9,861 nucleotides of DNA from JAVKSL01 sp039583695 (GCA_039583695.1 JAVKSL010000091.1:1-9861), one strand, 5' to 3'. Counted from the first letter of the stretch, positions 1 to 5,174 are shown. Numbers and translations: made by a program. Notes: generated by a model from the letters alone, not told the origin.

Positions 1-151
1 GTGCCGGACGTTTATCCCGTGGGTGAACCAGAAATCAGATGGCGAAGGACCAGGTCAGCGCCAAACGTGAAGACCTCCCAGCTCAGCGGCAGCTTTGGAG
101 TTGTCACACCCGTGGAGTAGGCTTCACCCCAACAGTCGACCCAACAACTGT

Positions 152-158
152 GGGAGGA
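152..158 (+). promoter_or_regulatory. Ribosome binding site of the integrase fragment
   Basis: GGGAGGA lies four bases before the GTG at 163. It decides that start over internal alternatives. Confidence 0.6.
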
Positions 159-162
159 AGCC

Positions 163-921
163 GTGGCAGGTAGCGTCCGGCAACGCAGGCCAGGAGTGTG
201 GGAACTACGTATTTTCCTCGGCCGTGACGAGGCTGGCCGGGTCCGGCACCGACACCTCACGGTGGAGGGGAGCAAGCGAGTCGCCGAACGTGAGTTGGCG
301 CGTCTGGTGGCAGAGCAGGACCGGGAACCGGAACGAGTTCCCCACCCCGCGGAGGCAGCGTGGGGACCGTCGACCACCATCAACGATGCGATCGAGGGCT
401 GGCGGGACAACGGTTGGGACGACCTGAGTCCTAACACCGTGCGGGGCTACGACGGAGTTTGGCGCCGGCACGTGCGCGACTCGATCGGCAAGCGACGGAT
501 CGCCACGTTGAGCCCGTACGACATCGAGCAGTACTTCTGCCAGCTCAAGGCTGCCGGCACCGGCAAGACCACCGTCCGCCTGGTCCGGGCCCTCCTTCAC
601 CGGTCCTGTCGTCTGGCTCGCAAGTGGAGCGGCAACAGCCTGCCCAACCCGGTGAGCGACACCGACATGCCGATCTGGAGTAAGGAGGAGGGCCCGGTCC
701 ACGTTCGGGCGCCGGAACCGGCGGAGGTGCGCGCCCTGCTCCGGGCGGCTCGTGCTGTGGACCCCCGGGTGGCCGGGCTGGTGCGGCTGGTTGCAGCGCC
801 GGCTTATCCCGACTCGGCCAGGGGCATGGGCAGCCCCCCCGATTCGCCTGGCTCGTCGTCACTGCGTCCGGGTGGGCTTTCCACCGGCCGGCTGCGATGC
901 GCCACCCGAAGTGACTACTGA
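163..921 (+). pseudogene. int: Truncated tyrosine site-specific integrase (N-terminal and core-binding domains only)
   Basis: The GTG start at 163 is preceded by a good ribosome binding site (GGGAGGA, 152-158). Residues 3-52 look like the N-terminal arm-binding domain of phage-type integrases (GSVRQRRPGVWELR, then a basic AERELARLVAEQ helix). Residues 71-160 are the SAM-like core-binding domain, with LSPNTVRGYDGVWRRHV and the usual LVRALLHRSCRLARKW helix. The catalytic domain begins (VRAPEPAEVRALLRAA...GLVRLVAA, residues 181-212) but recognisable homology stops at about base 798. The next expected block (TGxRRGE...LRW, with the first catalytic Arg) is absent in all three forward frames. The last 40 residues are unrelated Pro/Ser/Gly-rich sequence. 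The R-H-R-Y catalytic residues are therefore missing and the protein cannot recombine DNA. It runs convergent with xis, which is opposite to the usual xis-int order. Confidence 0.8.
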
Positions 922-947
922 CCGCAGCTCCCCGTCGAGGAGTCACT
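910..947. repeat. 7-bp inverted repeat between convergent int fragment and xis
   Basis: AGTGACT (910-916) and AGTCACT (941-947) are perfect inverted copies with 24 bases between them. They sit where the int fragment and xis converge. There is no T-run, so a terminator role is weakly supported and chance is possible. Confidence 0.25.
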
Positions 948-1119
948 CTACGGCCCGCCGGGGGATACGTCTCCGGCCATTGATGGTGAAAGTAGGCACG
1001 GGCAGGTCGCCCCGCTCAATGGCTCGGTAGATCGACGACCTGCTCTGTCCGAGGAGGATGGCCGTGTCCTCCACGCTCAGCAGGGGCTTGGTCGACAGGT
1101 GCCTCTCACGCTGCGTCAT
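943..1119 (-). CDS. xis: AICE excisionase, helix-turn-helix (MerR/HTH_17 type), probably C-terminally truncated
   Basis: This 58-aa protein starts at ATG 1119, with GGAG about 9-10 bases upstream; an in-frame GTG at 1143 is an alternative. The sequence is one winged helix-turn-helix: LLSVEDTAILLGQSRSSIYRAIERGDLPVP, then the wing TINGRRRIPRR. Known role: AICE Xis proteins bind near att and push the integrase towards excision. The start lies inside the end of the rep remnant (14-nt overlap), the normal AICE arrangement. The reading stops at RRAVE-TGA, but the same frame continues LLDGEL for another 27 codons. Family members usually read on through this point with an Arg-Leu-Leu-type continuation, so the TGA may be a CGA-to-TGA mutation; that comparison is from memory. 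The DNA-binding part is complete, so residual function is possible. Confidence 0.75.
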   Translation of the reverse strand: MTQRERHLSTKPLLSVEDTAILLGQSRSSIYRAIERGDLPVPTFTINGRRRIPRRAVE

Positions 1120-1424
1120 GGCCACCGTCTCCAGACGATGCACACCCGTACTGCCCGGCGGGCGGGCGGCGTTCCTCTCGAGCCACCTGACGAGAGCGGG
1201 CTGCCTCCCTGGCAGCAGTGTCGGCTAGCCAGGCGTCCCCAGGTTACAGCCACCCACGGCCGACCCATTGCCAGTCGGCCAGGGTCACGAGCGGCAACTC
1301 TGGCTCTCCGTCATGCCAGGAGCGCTCCGAAGGTGGTCGAGTACGCCCGGCTCTTGGCGAGCCAGTGACCGGGGAACCCGAGCGTGTGTGCCCAGGTCCG
1401 GAGCCTGAGACGGTCGAGCGGAAC
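1106..1424 (-). pseudogene. rep: 3' remnant of an AICE replication initiator (RepSA-like)
   Basis: Three reading-frame pieces assemble into the C-terminal end of the actinomycete Rep family. First, at 1424-1314, VPLDRLRLRTWAHTLGFPGH followed by WLAKSRAYSTTFGAL matches the hallmark WAHxLGFxGHxxTKSRxYSTTxGAL block. After a frameshift near 1320-1330, the second piece (1327-1247) reads DGEPELPLVTLADWQWVGRGWL. A TAA at 1244-1246 then interrupts the same frame, which continues PGDAWLADTAAREAARSRQV and ends at 1106, fourteen bases inside xis. Full-length Rep proteins are several hundred residues; here only about the last 100 remain, with one frameshift and one stop, so it is dead. In these elements Rep starts rolling-circle-type replication of the excised circle. 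I assigned the family by motif memory, without a search. Confidence 0.7.
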
Positions 1425-1666
1425 GAGGAGCGGCCCGTCCATCCCCGTCTGACCTTCAATATACGCGTGCGCTACGTACGAGTCACGTGTTGCACGTACA
1501 GATTTGCCGGAGTACGTACGAGCTTTGGTGCCGGTGGCGTGGCGGAGGGCGTGGCTCGATGCTCGTTGGGCCGACCCAACCAATGGACTGCCGGTCATGG
1601 ACGGCCGGGAGGGAGTAGAGTGAGGACGGAAGCCAGCTGGCGGCGACGGGGCGGCGATGGCCAGGA
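1425..1666. other. Gene-free gap with a repeated TACGTACGAG motif
   Basis: I found no recognisable coding homology between the rep remnant and the three-gene operon. The stretch contains two perfect direct copies of TACGTACGAG (1473-1482 and 1513-1522, 40 bases apart), each built on the palindrome CGTACG, with CACGTG and two further CACGT/ACGT cores between them. The longest - strand ORF across it does not resemble Rep upstream of about 1424, so the rep deletion junction probably lies at this edge. Confidence 0.4.
1473..1522. repeat. Paired 10-bp direct repeats, possible protein-binding or origin sites
   Basis: TACGTACGAG occurs at 1473-1482 and 1513-1522. Between the copies are the palindrome CACGTG and a further GCACGTAC. 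A start-to-start distance of 40 bp is close to four helical turns, so the copies would face the same side of the DNA. This would suit a repressor operator, iterons, or integrase arm sites; the sequence alone does not say which. Confidence 0.35.
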
Positions 1667-2437
1667 TCACGTGGCCCCCTCGGGCTTCGGCTGATCTCTC
1701 CGCCACGTCACCTGCCTGACGTCCGCGGCGTACGAGGACTCGATGGTCGAGAGGGCGATCCCGTCGGCGTGAGCCGCCTGGATCCTGTCGGCCACCCCTA
1801 GTTCGGTAGGGATCGCCTGGCAGACGCGACCAAGCCAGGCTCGCACCTCGGCTTCGTCGCGGGAATCAGCAAGGACGGCGAAGAGGGAGTAGCGGACGGG
1901 ATCTGCGGTGTCGTCGAACTGCATCAGGATGTCACGGACGCGGCCAGCCGTCTGGCGGTGCTTGTTGCGGGTGACCTCCTTTCCGATGCACTGAGCGAGG
2001 CCGACGAGGTGGTTGGGAACGGCCGGCCGGTCGTAGCGCAGCCCGAGCCAGGTCCTGAACCCTTGGCGGCGAGCCAAGCTCAAATCCCGACGGATGGCAC
2101 CGGACGCGAGGGCCGCTGTGAGCACCCTGGGTGCCACGATGAGACGGGGCGCACTGGCCTCCGCGTACTCGTCGTCGGTGAGCCGCAGCCTTGCCGAGCG
2201 GATGCCCCAGTCCGTGGGATAGTCGTGAGTGAAGAGGGGCCGTAATTCGATGCAGGGGTCCGGGGCGTCCGTGCTCGCTCGATCGAGATCACATTCCTGA
2301 GTGGCGACGGCCCAGAGTCCGTGGCGTTGGGATGACCGCTCAGGCCGACCCGACGCCCCGAGAACAACGGAGTCGAGGGGCAGGTCGACCTCGACGATCG
2401 ACCCTTGGCGCCACCCGGCCTGGTAGAGCGATGCCAT
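1667..2437 (-). CDS. Uncharacterised 256-aa protein with QECDL motif, third gene of the TIGR04255/HTH operon
   Basis: I do not recognise a named family. The start at ATG 2437 is 12 bases after the stop of the HTH gene, so the two are probably co-transcribed. The N-terminus reads GWRQGSIVEVDLPL (residues 8-21). A hydrophobic strand leads into LWAVATQECDLD (41-52), a pattern I associate with proteins of the form 'QGDI...VVxSQxCDL'. A second conserved-looking block is GFRTWLGLRYDRPAVPNHL (126-144), followed by a basic stretch (GKEVTRNKHRQ). The C-terminus (DEAEVRAWLGRV...) is alpha-helical in appearance. There is no signal peptide or membrane segment, so it should be cytoplasmic. The cysteine next to two acidic residues suggests a catalytic or metal site, but that is only inference. 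As the last gene of an operon with a probable antitoxin-like regulator, it is a candidate effector. Confidence 0.7.
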   Translation of the reverse strand: MASLYQAGWRQGSIVEVDLPLDSVVLGASGRPERSSQRHGLWAVATQECDLDRASTDAPDPCIELRPLFTHDYPTDWGIRSARLRLTDDEYAEASAPRLIVAPRVLTAALASGAIRRDLSLARRQGFRTWLGLRYDRPAVPNHLVGLAQCIGKEVTRNKHRQTAGRVRDILMQFDDTADPVRYSLFAVLADSRDEAEVRAWLGRVCQAIPTELGVADRIQAAHADGIALSTIESSYAADVRQVTWRRDQPKPEGAT

Positions 2438-2449
2438 CCACCGGGCGCC

Positions 2450-3010
2450 CTACTCGTGCAGGGCGGTCGTGGGTTCGTCCCGCCGAGGTCGATCGCCGAC
2501 GAGGAGCCCAGTCGATCGTGGCCGCAGGACGTCGAGGGCGGCGACATACGCGCGGCCCGGGTCGCCCGTTGCGCGCAGCTCATCGATGGCACTGCGGCCG
2601 GTGGATGCTGGGCCAGTCAAGAGGATGGTCGCCGTTCGCTCGGGGTCGTTGCCTGCCAGGATGTAGACCCGCTCGACGATGTCGTGCAGACCGAGAAGGC
2701 GCTGACGCAGGTCGCCGCTGTGGCCGCTCATCAAGGGTCGACCGTTTTCAGCTTGGCGGATCGTCGTGTGCGTCGAACCCACCACGTCTGCTAGACGGCG
2801 GGCCGACCAGCCGGTTCGGCCACGCACCTCCCGGATGACGCGTTGGAGCCGTGGGATGGTCTGAGGTGAAGGGCTTGGGACTTCGATGGGCCACTGGCCG
2901 ATGGTCCAGAAAGGTCTGGTCGTGTTGATCAGCGCTGGGAAGACCGTCTGCTGGAGTGGCTCACCACGAAGCGCGGCTTCGTAGAGGGCGGGAGCCTCAG
3001 TCACGGTCAT
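2450..3010 (-). CDS. Helix-turn-helix protein with Xre/MbcA/ParS-like C-terminal region (candidate antitoxin)
   Basis: This 186-aa protein starts at ATG 3010 within the stop of the TIGR04255 gene (ATGA, 4-nt overlap), so translation is coupled. Residues 54-92 form an Xre-type helix-turn-helix: LQRVIREVRGRTGWSARRLA, then VVGSTHTTIRQAENGRPL with the recognition helix around HTTIRQAENG. Residues 107-163 (GLHDIVERVYILAGNDPERT...GRSAIDELRATGD...AYVAALDVL) resemble the toxin-binding domain of Xre/MbcA antitoxins (DUF2384-like), including the GRS-x-DEL-x-TGD core. The first 50 residues (TEAPALYEAALRGEPLQQTV) are an extension whose role I cannot assign. By analogy it would repress its own operon and hold a partner protein in check. 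That is inference: the usual RES-domain partner is not present here. Confidence 0.75.
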   Translation of the reverse strand: MTVTEAPALYEAALRGEPLQQTVFPALINTTRPFWTIGQWPIEVPSPSPQTIPRLQRVIREVRGRTGWSARRLADVVGSTHTTIRQAENGRPLMSGHSGDLRQRLLGLHDIVERVYILAGNDPERTATILLTGPASTGRSAIDELRATGDPGRAYVAALDVLRPRSTGLLVGDRPRRDEPTTALHE

Positions 3011-3846
3011 TCGAGAACCTCACGTTCGAAGTATGCCGCGCCTTCCTCGGCAAGGGCCCAAAAGAAGAAGCGGTCGATCTGGTTGTGGAGCACGGTGATC
3101 TGGCGCGATAGCTCGTCGGGCTCGAACGGTTGAGGACCCTCAGTGAAAATGTCGATGTCGAGCAGGAATGCCGGTCCCAGCGGCTGCATGGGCAGAACAC
3201 CGGGGACCATCGTGTTGGCGGGTACCAATCCATGGCGGATAATCGCCTGTACGTCAGCATCAGGACCTGCCAGCTCGCCGGTCGGCGGTGCGGTGAGCTG
3301 GCTTTGGGTGAGCGTCGTGACGAGATGGGTCCCATCGGCGACCGTGTCGGTCGCCGGCCAGCCCGTCAGCTCCTGGCGAAACCACCTGTGCCATGCTCCT
3401 GGGTCCCCTGGAGGGACCTCGGCAATGTTGACGTACCGGATGCCAAGCCGGTCGGCGCGGGTCACAGCGGACCCGTTCGCCAGAGCGGCCAGCACGGCGC
3501 GGAACCGGGCCGAGAACTCGTCGAACGCGCCGTACTGGGGCCCGACGGTCACTGTAGCCGTGTCAGCCGACAGGTTCAGGGTCCAGCCGGCGCCATCGTC
3601 GAACTGCCAGACCTGCGCGGCTGGACTGCCGGCGGCTGAAGCTCCCCCGGGGCCAATGAGCAGTGAGACCTGCTGGACTTGTTGAGGCCTCATGTAAGGG
3701 AAGACAGGGTCGAGCAACTCTTGGACAGGAGCTACACCTTCCATCGTGGCGAGCTTGGCTCGGGCGGAGAACTTGACCTGACCAAAGGCCTGGACGAGCG
3801 GGGGTCTGGACAGCCGGTAGCGGGGAGCGGGATCGAGACCGAACAT
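3007..3846 (-). CDS. TIGR04255 family protein, first gene of the cargo operon
   Basis: This 279-aa protein starts at ATG 3846. The family pattern is clear along its whole length: YRLSRPPLVQAFGQVKFS near the N-terminus (10-27), a QVWQF strand (78-82), DRLGIRYVNIAEVP (132-145), FLLDIDIF (217-224) and LHNQIDRFFFWAL (243-255). TIGR04255 proteins are sporadically distributed, about 250-280 aa, cytoplasmic and of unknown function; patchy occurrence is the family's defining trait and suggests horizontal spread. Here the gene is intact and overlaps the HTH gene by four bases. A candidate -10 (TATGCT, 3884-3879) lies 32 bases upstream of the start, with no convincing -35. No catalytic site can be named from sequence alone. 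Confidence 0.85.
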   Translation of the reverse strand: MFGLDPAPRYRLSRPPLVQAFGQVKFSARAKLATMEGVAPVQELLDPVFPYMRPQQVQQVSLLIGPGGASAAGSPAAQVWQFDDGAGWTLNLSADTATVTVGPQYGAFDEFSARFRAVLAALANGSAVTRADRLGIRYVNIAEVPPGDPGAWHRWFRQELTGWPATDTVADGTHLVTTLTQSQLTAPPTGELAGPDADVQAIIRHGLVPANTMVPGVLPMQPLGPAFLLDIDIFTEGPQPFEPDELSRQITVLHNQIDRFFFWALAEEGAAYFEREVLE

Positions 3847-3878
3847 CAGGAAAGATTCCAGAAGCGTTCCACCAGCCC

Positions 3879-3884
3879 AGCATA
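3879..3884 (-). promoter_or_regulatory. Possible -10 box of the three-gene operon
   Basis: TATGCT on the - strand lies 32 bases before the TIGR04255 start. The matching -35 region has no good TTGACA-like hexamer, so the call rests on the -10 alone. It sits at the edge of the HepT remnant. Confidence 0.25.
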
Positions 3885-4112
3885 GTGTCGGATGGACGCG
3901 CGGTGGTGGCGGTGGTGGCGATGTCGTGTGGCGGGCGTGGGCGGGGGATCGGCTTCCGCCATGTCCTCGCCTACACGTCGGTTCGCGAGGTCGACGATGA
4001 GATCGTGTGGCGAACCTTGGTAAACGACCTTCCGAGGCTCCGGGAGGCGGTCATCCCCACTGAGAGGACCCTCGGCCAGGAGCCGGGGCCTCCACCTTCG
4101 TCGAGCGTCTGA
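3885..4112 (+). pseudogene. HepT-type (DUF86) toxin, C-terminal remnant
   Basis: In this + strand frame, bases 3948-4070 read GIGFRHVLAYTSVREVDDEI, then VWRTLVNDLPRLREAV. This closely follows the C-terminal end of HepT proteins (GxRHVLxHxY...VDxxIVWxTVxNDLPxLRxAV). HepT is a HEPN-fold RNase toxin paired with MNT nucleotidyltransferase antitoxins. The catalytic R-x4-H-x-Y signature is broken: the Arg is present but His and Tyr read Tyr and Ser, and one residue is inserted. The N-terminal two thirds of the protein are absent, replaced by low-complexity Val/Gly sequence, and no MNT gene lies nearby. It is a dead fragment from an earlier insertion between the cargo operon and the att scar. The extent given is the open frame; only the central part shows homology. 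Confidence 0.6.
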
Positions 4113-4323
4113 GACGAATTCTGCTGCTCGCTGCCAGGTCTCGGCGCTCGACCGGCCCGAGCCGGCGATGCTCTCTGTGCCATCCTCTGTGCCGGAGGCA
4201 GGCCGAGCGCGAAGCCACGGTGACCAGCCATCTCGCGCCTCGACCAGCCAAAGAGGGTGCTGAGCAGGTCCTTCACGGCCGGCTGGTCCACCCTCGTCGT
4301 CGACTGACACCTGCCGTACGTTG
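4113..4323. other. Unassigned stretch between HepT remnant and att scar
   Basis: No recognisable gene, RNA or mobile sequence was found here on either strand. Open frames exist on the - strand but are rich in Arg/Ala/Pro and have no family resemblance. A short direct repeat (CTCTGTGCC, 4171-4179 and 4185-4193) is the only visible pattern. Confidence 0.4.
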
Positions 4324-4365
4324 CTACGGATCAGAAGGTTGGGGGTTCTAATCCCTCCGAGCGCG
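4324..4365 (+). tRNA. Displaced 3' half of tRNA-Arg(ACG), the attachment-site scar (attR)
   Basis: The sequence begins with the anticodon loop CTACGGA (anticodon ACG). It continues with the 3' anticodon stem TCAGA, variable loop AGGTT, T-arm GGGGG-TTCTAAT-CCCTC, acceptor 3' strand CGAGCGC and discriminator G. This matches the 3' half of actinobacterial tRNA-Arg(ACG). Bases before 4324 (CCTGCCGTACGTTG) neither form the expected 5' anticodon strand TCTGA nor contain a D-arm, so only the 3' half is here. No CCA follows. Position 57 of the T-loop is T instead of the near-invariant purine, which fits relaxed selection. Integrases of this type cross over in the anticodon loop, so homology starting exactly there marks this as the far-side att repeat of the element to the left. 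Confidence 0.85.
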
Positions 4366-4410
4366 CTGGCGCTGGCTGGCTGGGCTGGCCATCTCCGCTG
4401 GCCCGCCCTG

Positions 4411-4422
4411 TGCCCCGGGGCA
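4411..4422. repeat. 12-bp perfect palindrome downstream of the tRNA remnant
   Basis: TGCCCCGGGGCA is a perfect GC-rich palindrome in the 73-base gap between the tRNA remnant and the DUF2442 stop. It has no unpaired loop and no T-run, so it may be a leftover of a terminator or simply GC-rich chance. Confidence 0.2.
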
Positions 4423-4438
4423 GCTCTTGTCGGGCGAC

Positions 4439-4708
4439 TCAGACGGCGGACAGGCTCTCGAAGGCGCCCTCGTGAAGGGCGTTGGGAGCCAGGTCAGCGC
4501 CATTGGGCCACACGACCGTGCCTATCTCGGGATCCACGGCCGCTAGGGCGAAGAACGCTACGTCGCGTAGCGGCTCGAACATGGCTCCGACCTGACCAGA
4601 CAGCGTCTTCTCGAGGTCTGCTTCCCGCACGGTGCCGTCGGCGAAGACGATCCTGATGCGGTAGCCGCCTAGGTGCTCGACGGAGCGGACGTCGTAGGGA
4701 GTGCTCAT
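4439..4708 (-). CDS. DUF2442 domain protein
   Basis: This 89-aa protein starts at ATG 4708. It shows the complete DUF2442 pattern: YRIRIVFADGTVREADLEKTLSG, then FEPLRDVAFFALAAVDPEIGTVVWPNGADLAP and the usual short tail. These small proteins commonly follow a DUF4160 gene and are regarded as a toxin-antitoxin-like pair, though the biochemical role is not firmly known. Here the start overlaps, as ATGA, the stop of a short upstream remnant that looks like the end of DUF4160, so the gene has lost its partner but kept its coupled start. Length and sequence appear normal and the frame is undamaged. Confidence 0.85.
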   Translation of the reverse strand: MSTPYDVRSVEHLGGYRIRIVFADGTVREADLEKTLSGQVGAMFEPLRDVAFFALAAVDPEIGTVVWPNGADLAPNALHEGAFESLSAV

Positions 4709-4782
4709 GGCAGTGGCTCAATTGTAGCCAGAGGTTGTCCGTTCGCTGCCTGCTCCCAGCGTTGTTCGAGCTCCTCACCTCC
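4705..4782 (-). pseudogene. C-terminal remnant, probably of a DUF4160 protein
   Basis: In the frame ending at 4705 the sequence reads GGEELEQRWEQAANGQPLAT then IEPLP and stops. This resembles the C-terminal end of DUF4160 proteins (xELxxxWexaxxGexxxxIePL) and overlaps the DUF2442 start by four bases, the classic DUF4160-DUF2442 arrangement. The frame extends back to about 4843 without a plausible start and without family resemblance, so the rest of the gene was lost, apparently by a deletion that joined it to the VapC fragment. Recognition rests on a short motif plus context. Confidence 0.5.
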
Positions 4783-4838
4783 CCCGACGGCACCATCTGC
4801 GCCGCATTGCAGGCGCTGCAGGCGTCCCTCGATGGCAC

Positions 4839-5003
4839 CGACTCGAGGTCACCCTTTTCAAGAATGTGGTTCCGTCCGGCAGCCGCCAGCACGGCTCGCA
4901 CCTCGGGGTAGGAAAGCCGGCTCGACAGAGCGGCATCGCAGCTGTCCCACATGTCTGCGGCCAACTCGCTTCCGACTTCGTCAACAGGCAGCTTCACGAA
5001 CAC
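4839..5003 (-). pseudogene. vapC: N-terminal fragment of a PIN-domain (VapC) toxin
   Basis: The frame reads VFVKLPVDEVGSELAADMWD, SCDAALSSRLSYPEVRAVLA and AAGRNHILEKGDLES. This is the typical start of actinobacterial VapC: the 'VKLxxDExGSExAxxLW' helix after strand 1, then the 'SSRLxYPEVRAALAAA' block with its conserved Glu. VapC toxins are PIN-domain RNases that use three to four acidic residues. The very first residues, with the first catalytic Asp, are missing because the frame runs straight out of the antitoxin fragment, and the C-terminal half (xxYDAVHLA region) is gone. It cannot be active. It shares the locus with the Phd remnant immediately upstream. Confidence 0.75.
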
Positions 5004-5091
5004 GCTCCGTGACCACGACCTCTTGGCCCTCGCAAACCCGTTCAAGCCAATCGCTCAGGTGTGCTCGCAGGTCGCTGACGACCACGTCCAC
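4981..5091 (-). pseudogene. Phd/YefM-type antitoxin, N-terminal fragment
   Basis: From GTG 5091 the frame reads VVVSDLRAHLSDWLERVCEG then QEVVVTER, matching the start of Phd-type antitoxins (VxxxDLRAHLSDWLERVxxGEEVVVTERGRPVARL). After VVVTER the sequence switches into DNA that reads as VapC in another frame (VFVKL at 5003), so this frame ends within six residues at TGA 4981. The expected GRPVARL block, the toxin-binding tail and the toxin start have been deleted together in one event. The remaining 30 residues keep the dimerisation/DNA-binding part only, so self-regulation is unlikely to be intact. Confidence 0.75.
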
Positions 5092-5174
5092 CGGGTCAAG
5101 CGTACGCGCGCCTGCCAGCAAGGCGTACATGTGCCGGACCCAGTTGGCGCGCGACCAGCTCCGCGCGGGCGAGG

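Larger units (their letters stand above)
1..4365. mobile_element. Decayed AICE-like integrated element (right-hand part; left end outside window)
   Basis: Three sequence signs define the element. A tRNA-Arg(ACG) 3' half starting in the anticodon loop sits at 4324-4365. A rep remnant overlaps xis in the AICE order at 943-1424. An N-terminal tyrosine integrase fragment lies at 163-921. Known biology: AICEs carry rep, xis and int near one att end and integrate by Int into the 3' part of tRNA genes, which leaves a displaced tRNA 3' end at the far side. Here the displaced end is at the right, so the intact tRNA should lie left of base 1. The element looks immobile: int lacks its catalytic half, rep is frameshifted with a stop, and xis seems to have a premature stop. 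No transfer (Tra/FtsK) gene is visible in the window. The three-gene operon at 1667-3846 is intact cargo. Confidence 0.75.

Noticed and set aside
1..120. Open frame from the left edge on the + strand ending in GSFGVVTPVE-TAG, possibly the end of an upstream gene
   Set aside because: Only 39 residues with no family resemblance; the - strand is also open here. It cannot be separated from chance.
943..945. TGA in xis as a recoded codon
   Set aside because: No recoding element is visible and other genes in the window end normally on TGA; a point mutation or a natural end is simpler.
3971..4291. 106-aa - strand ORF beginning MDQPAVKDLLSTLFGWSRRE
   Set aside because: The start looks protein-like but the rest is Arg/Ser/Pro shadow sequence without a motif, and the HepT frame runs opposite.
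3846..4310. 154-aa - strand ORF whose TGA shares its A with the ATG of the TIGR04255 gene (TGATG), as if it were the first gene of the operon
   Set aside because: Composition is low-complexity (HRHHRHHR, Arg/Pro/Ala rich) with no recognisable domain, and it lies opposite the HepT remnant, which explains its sequence better. The overlap alone is weak evidence.
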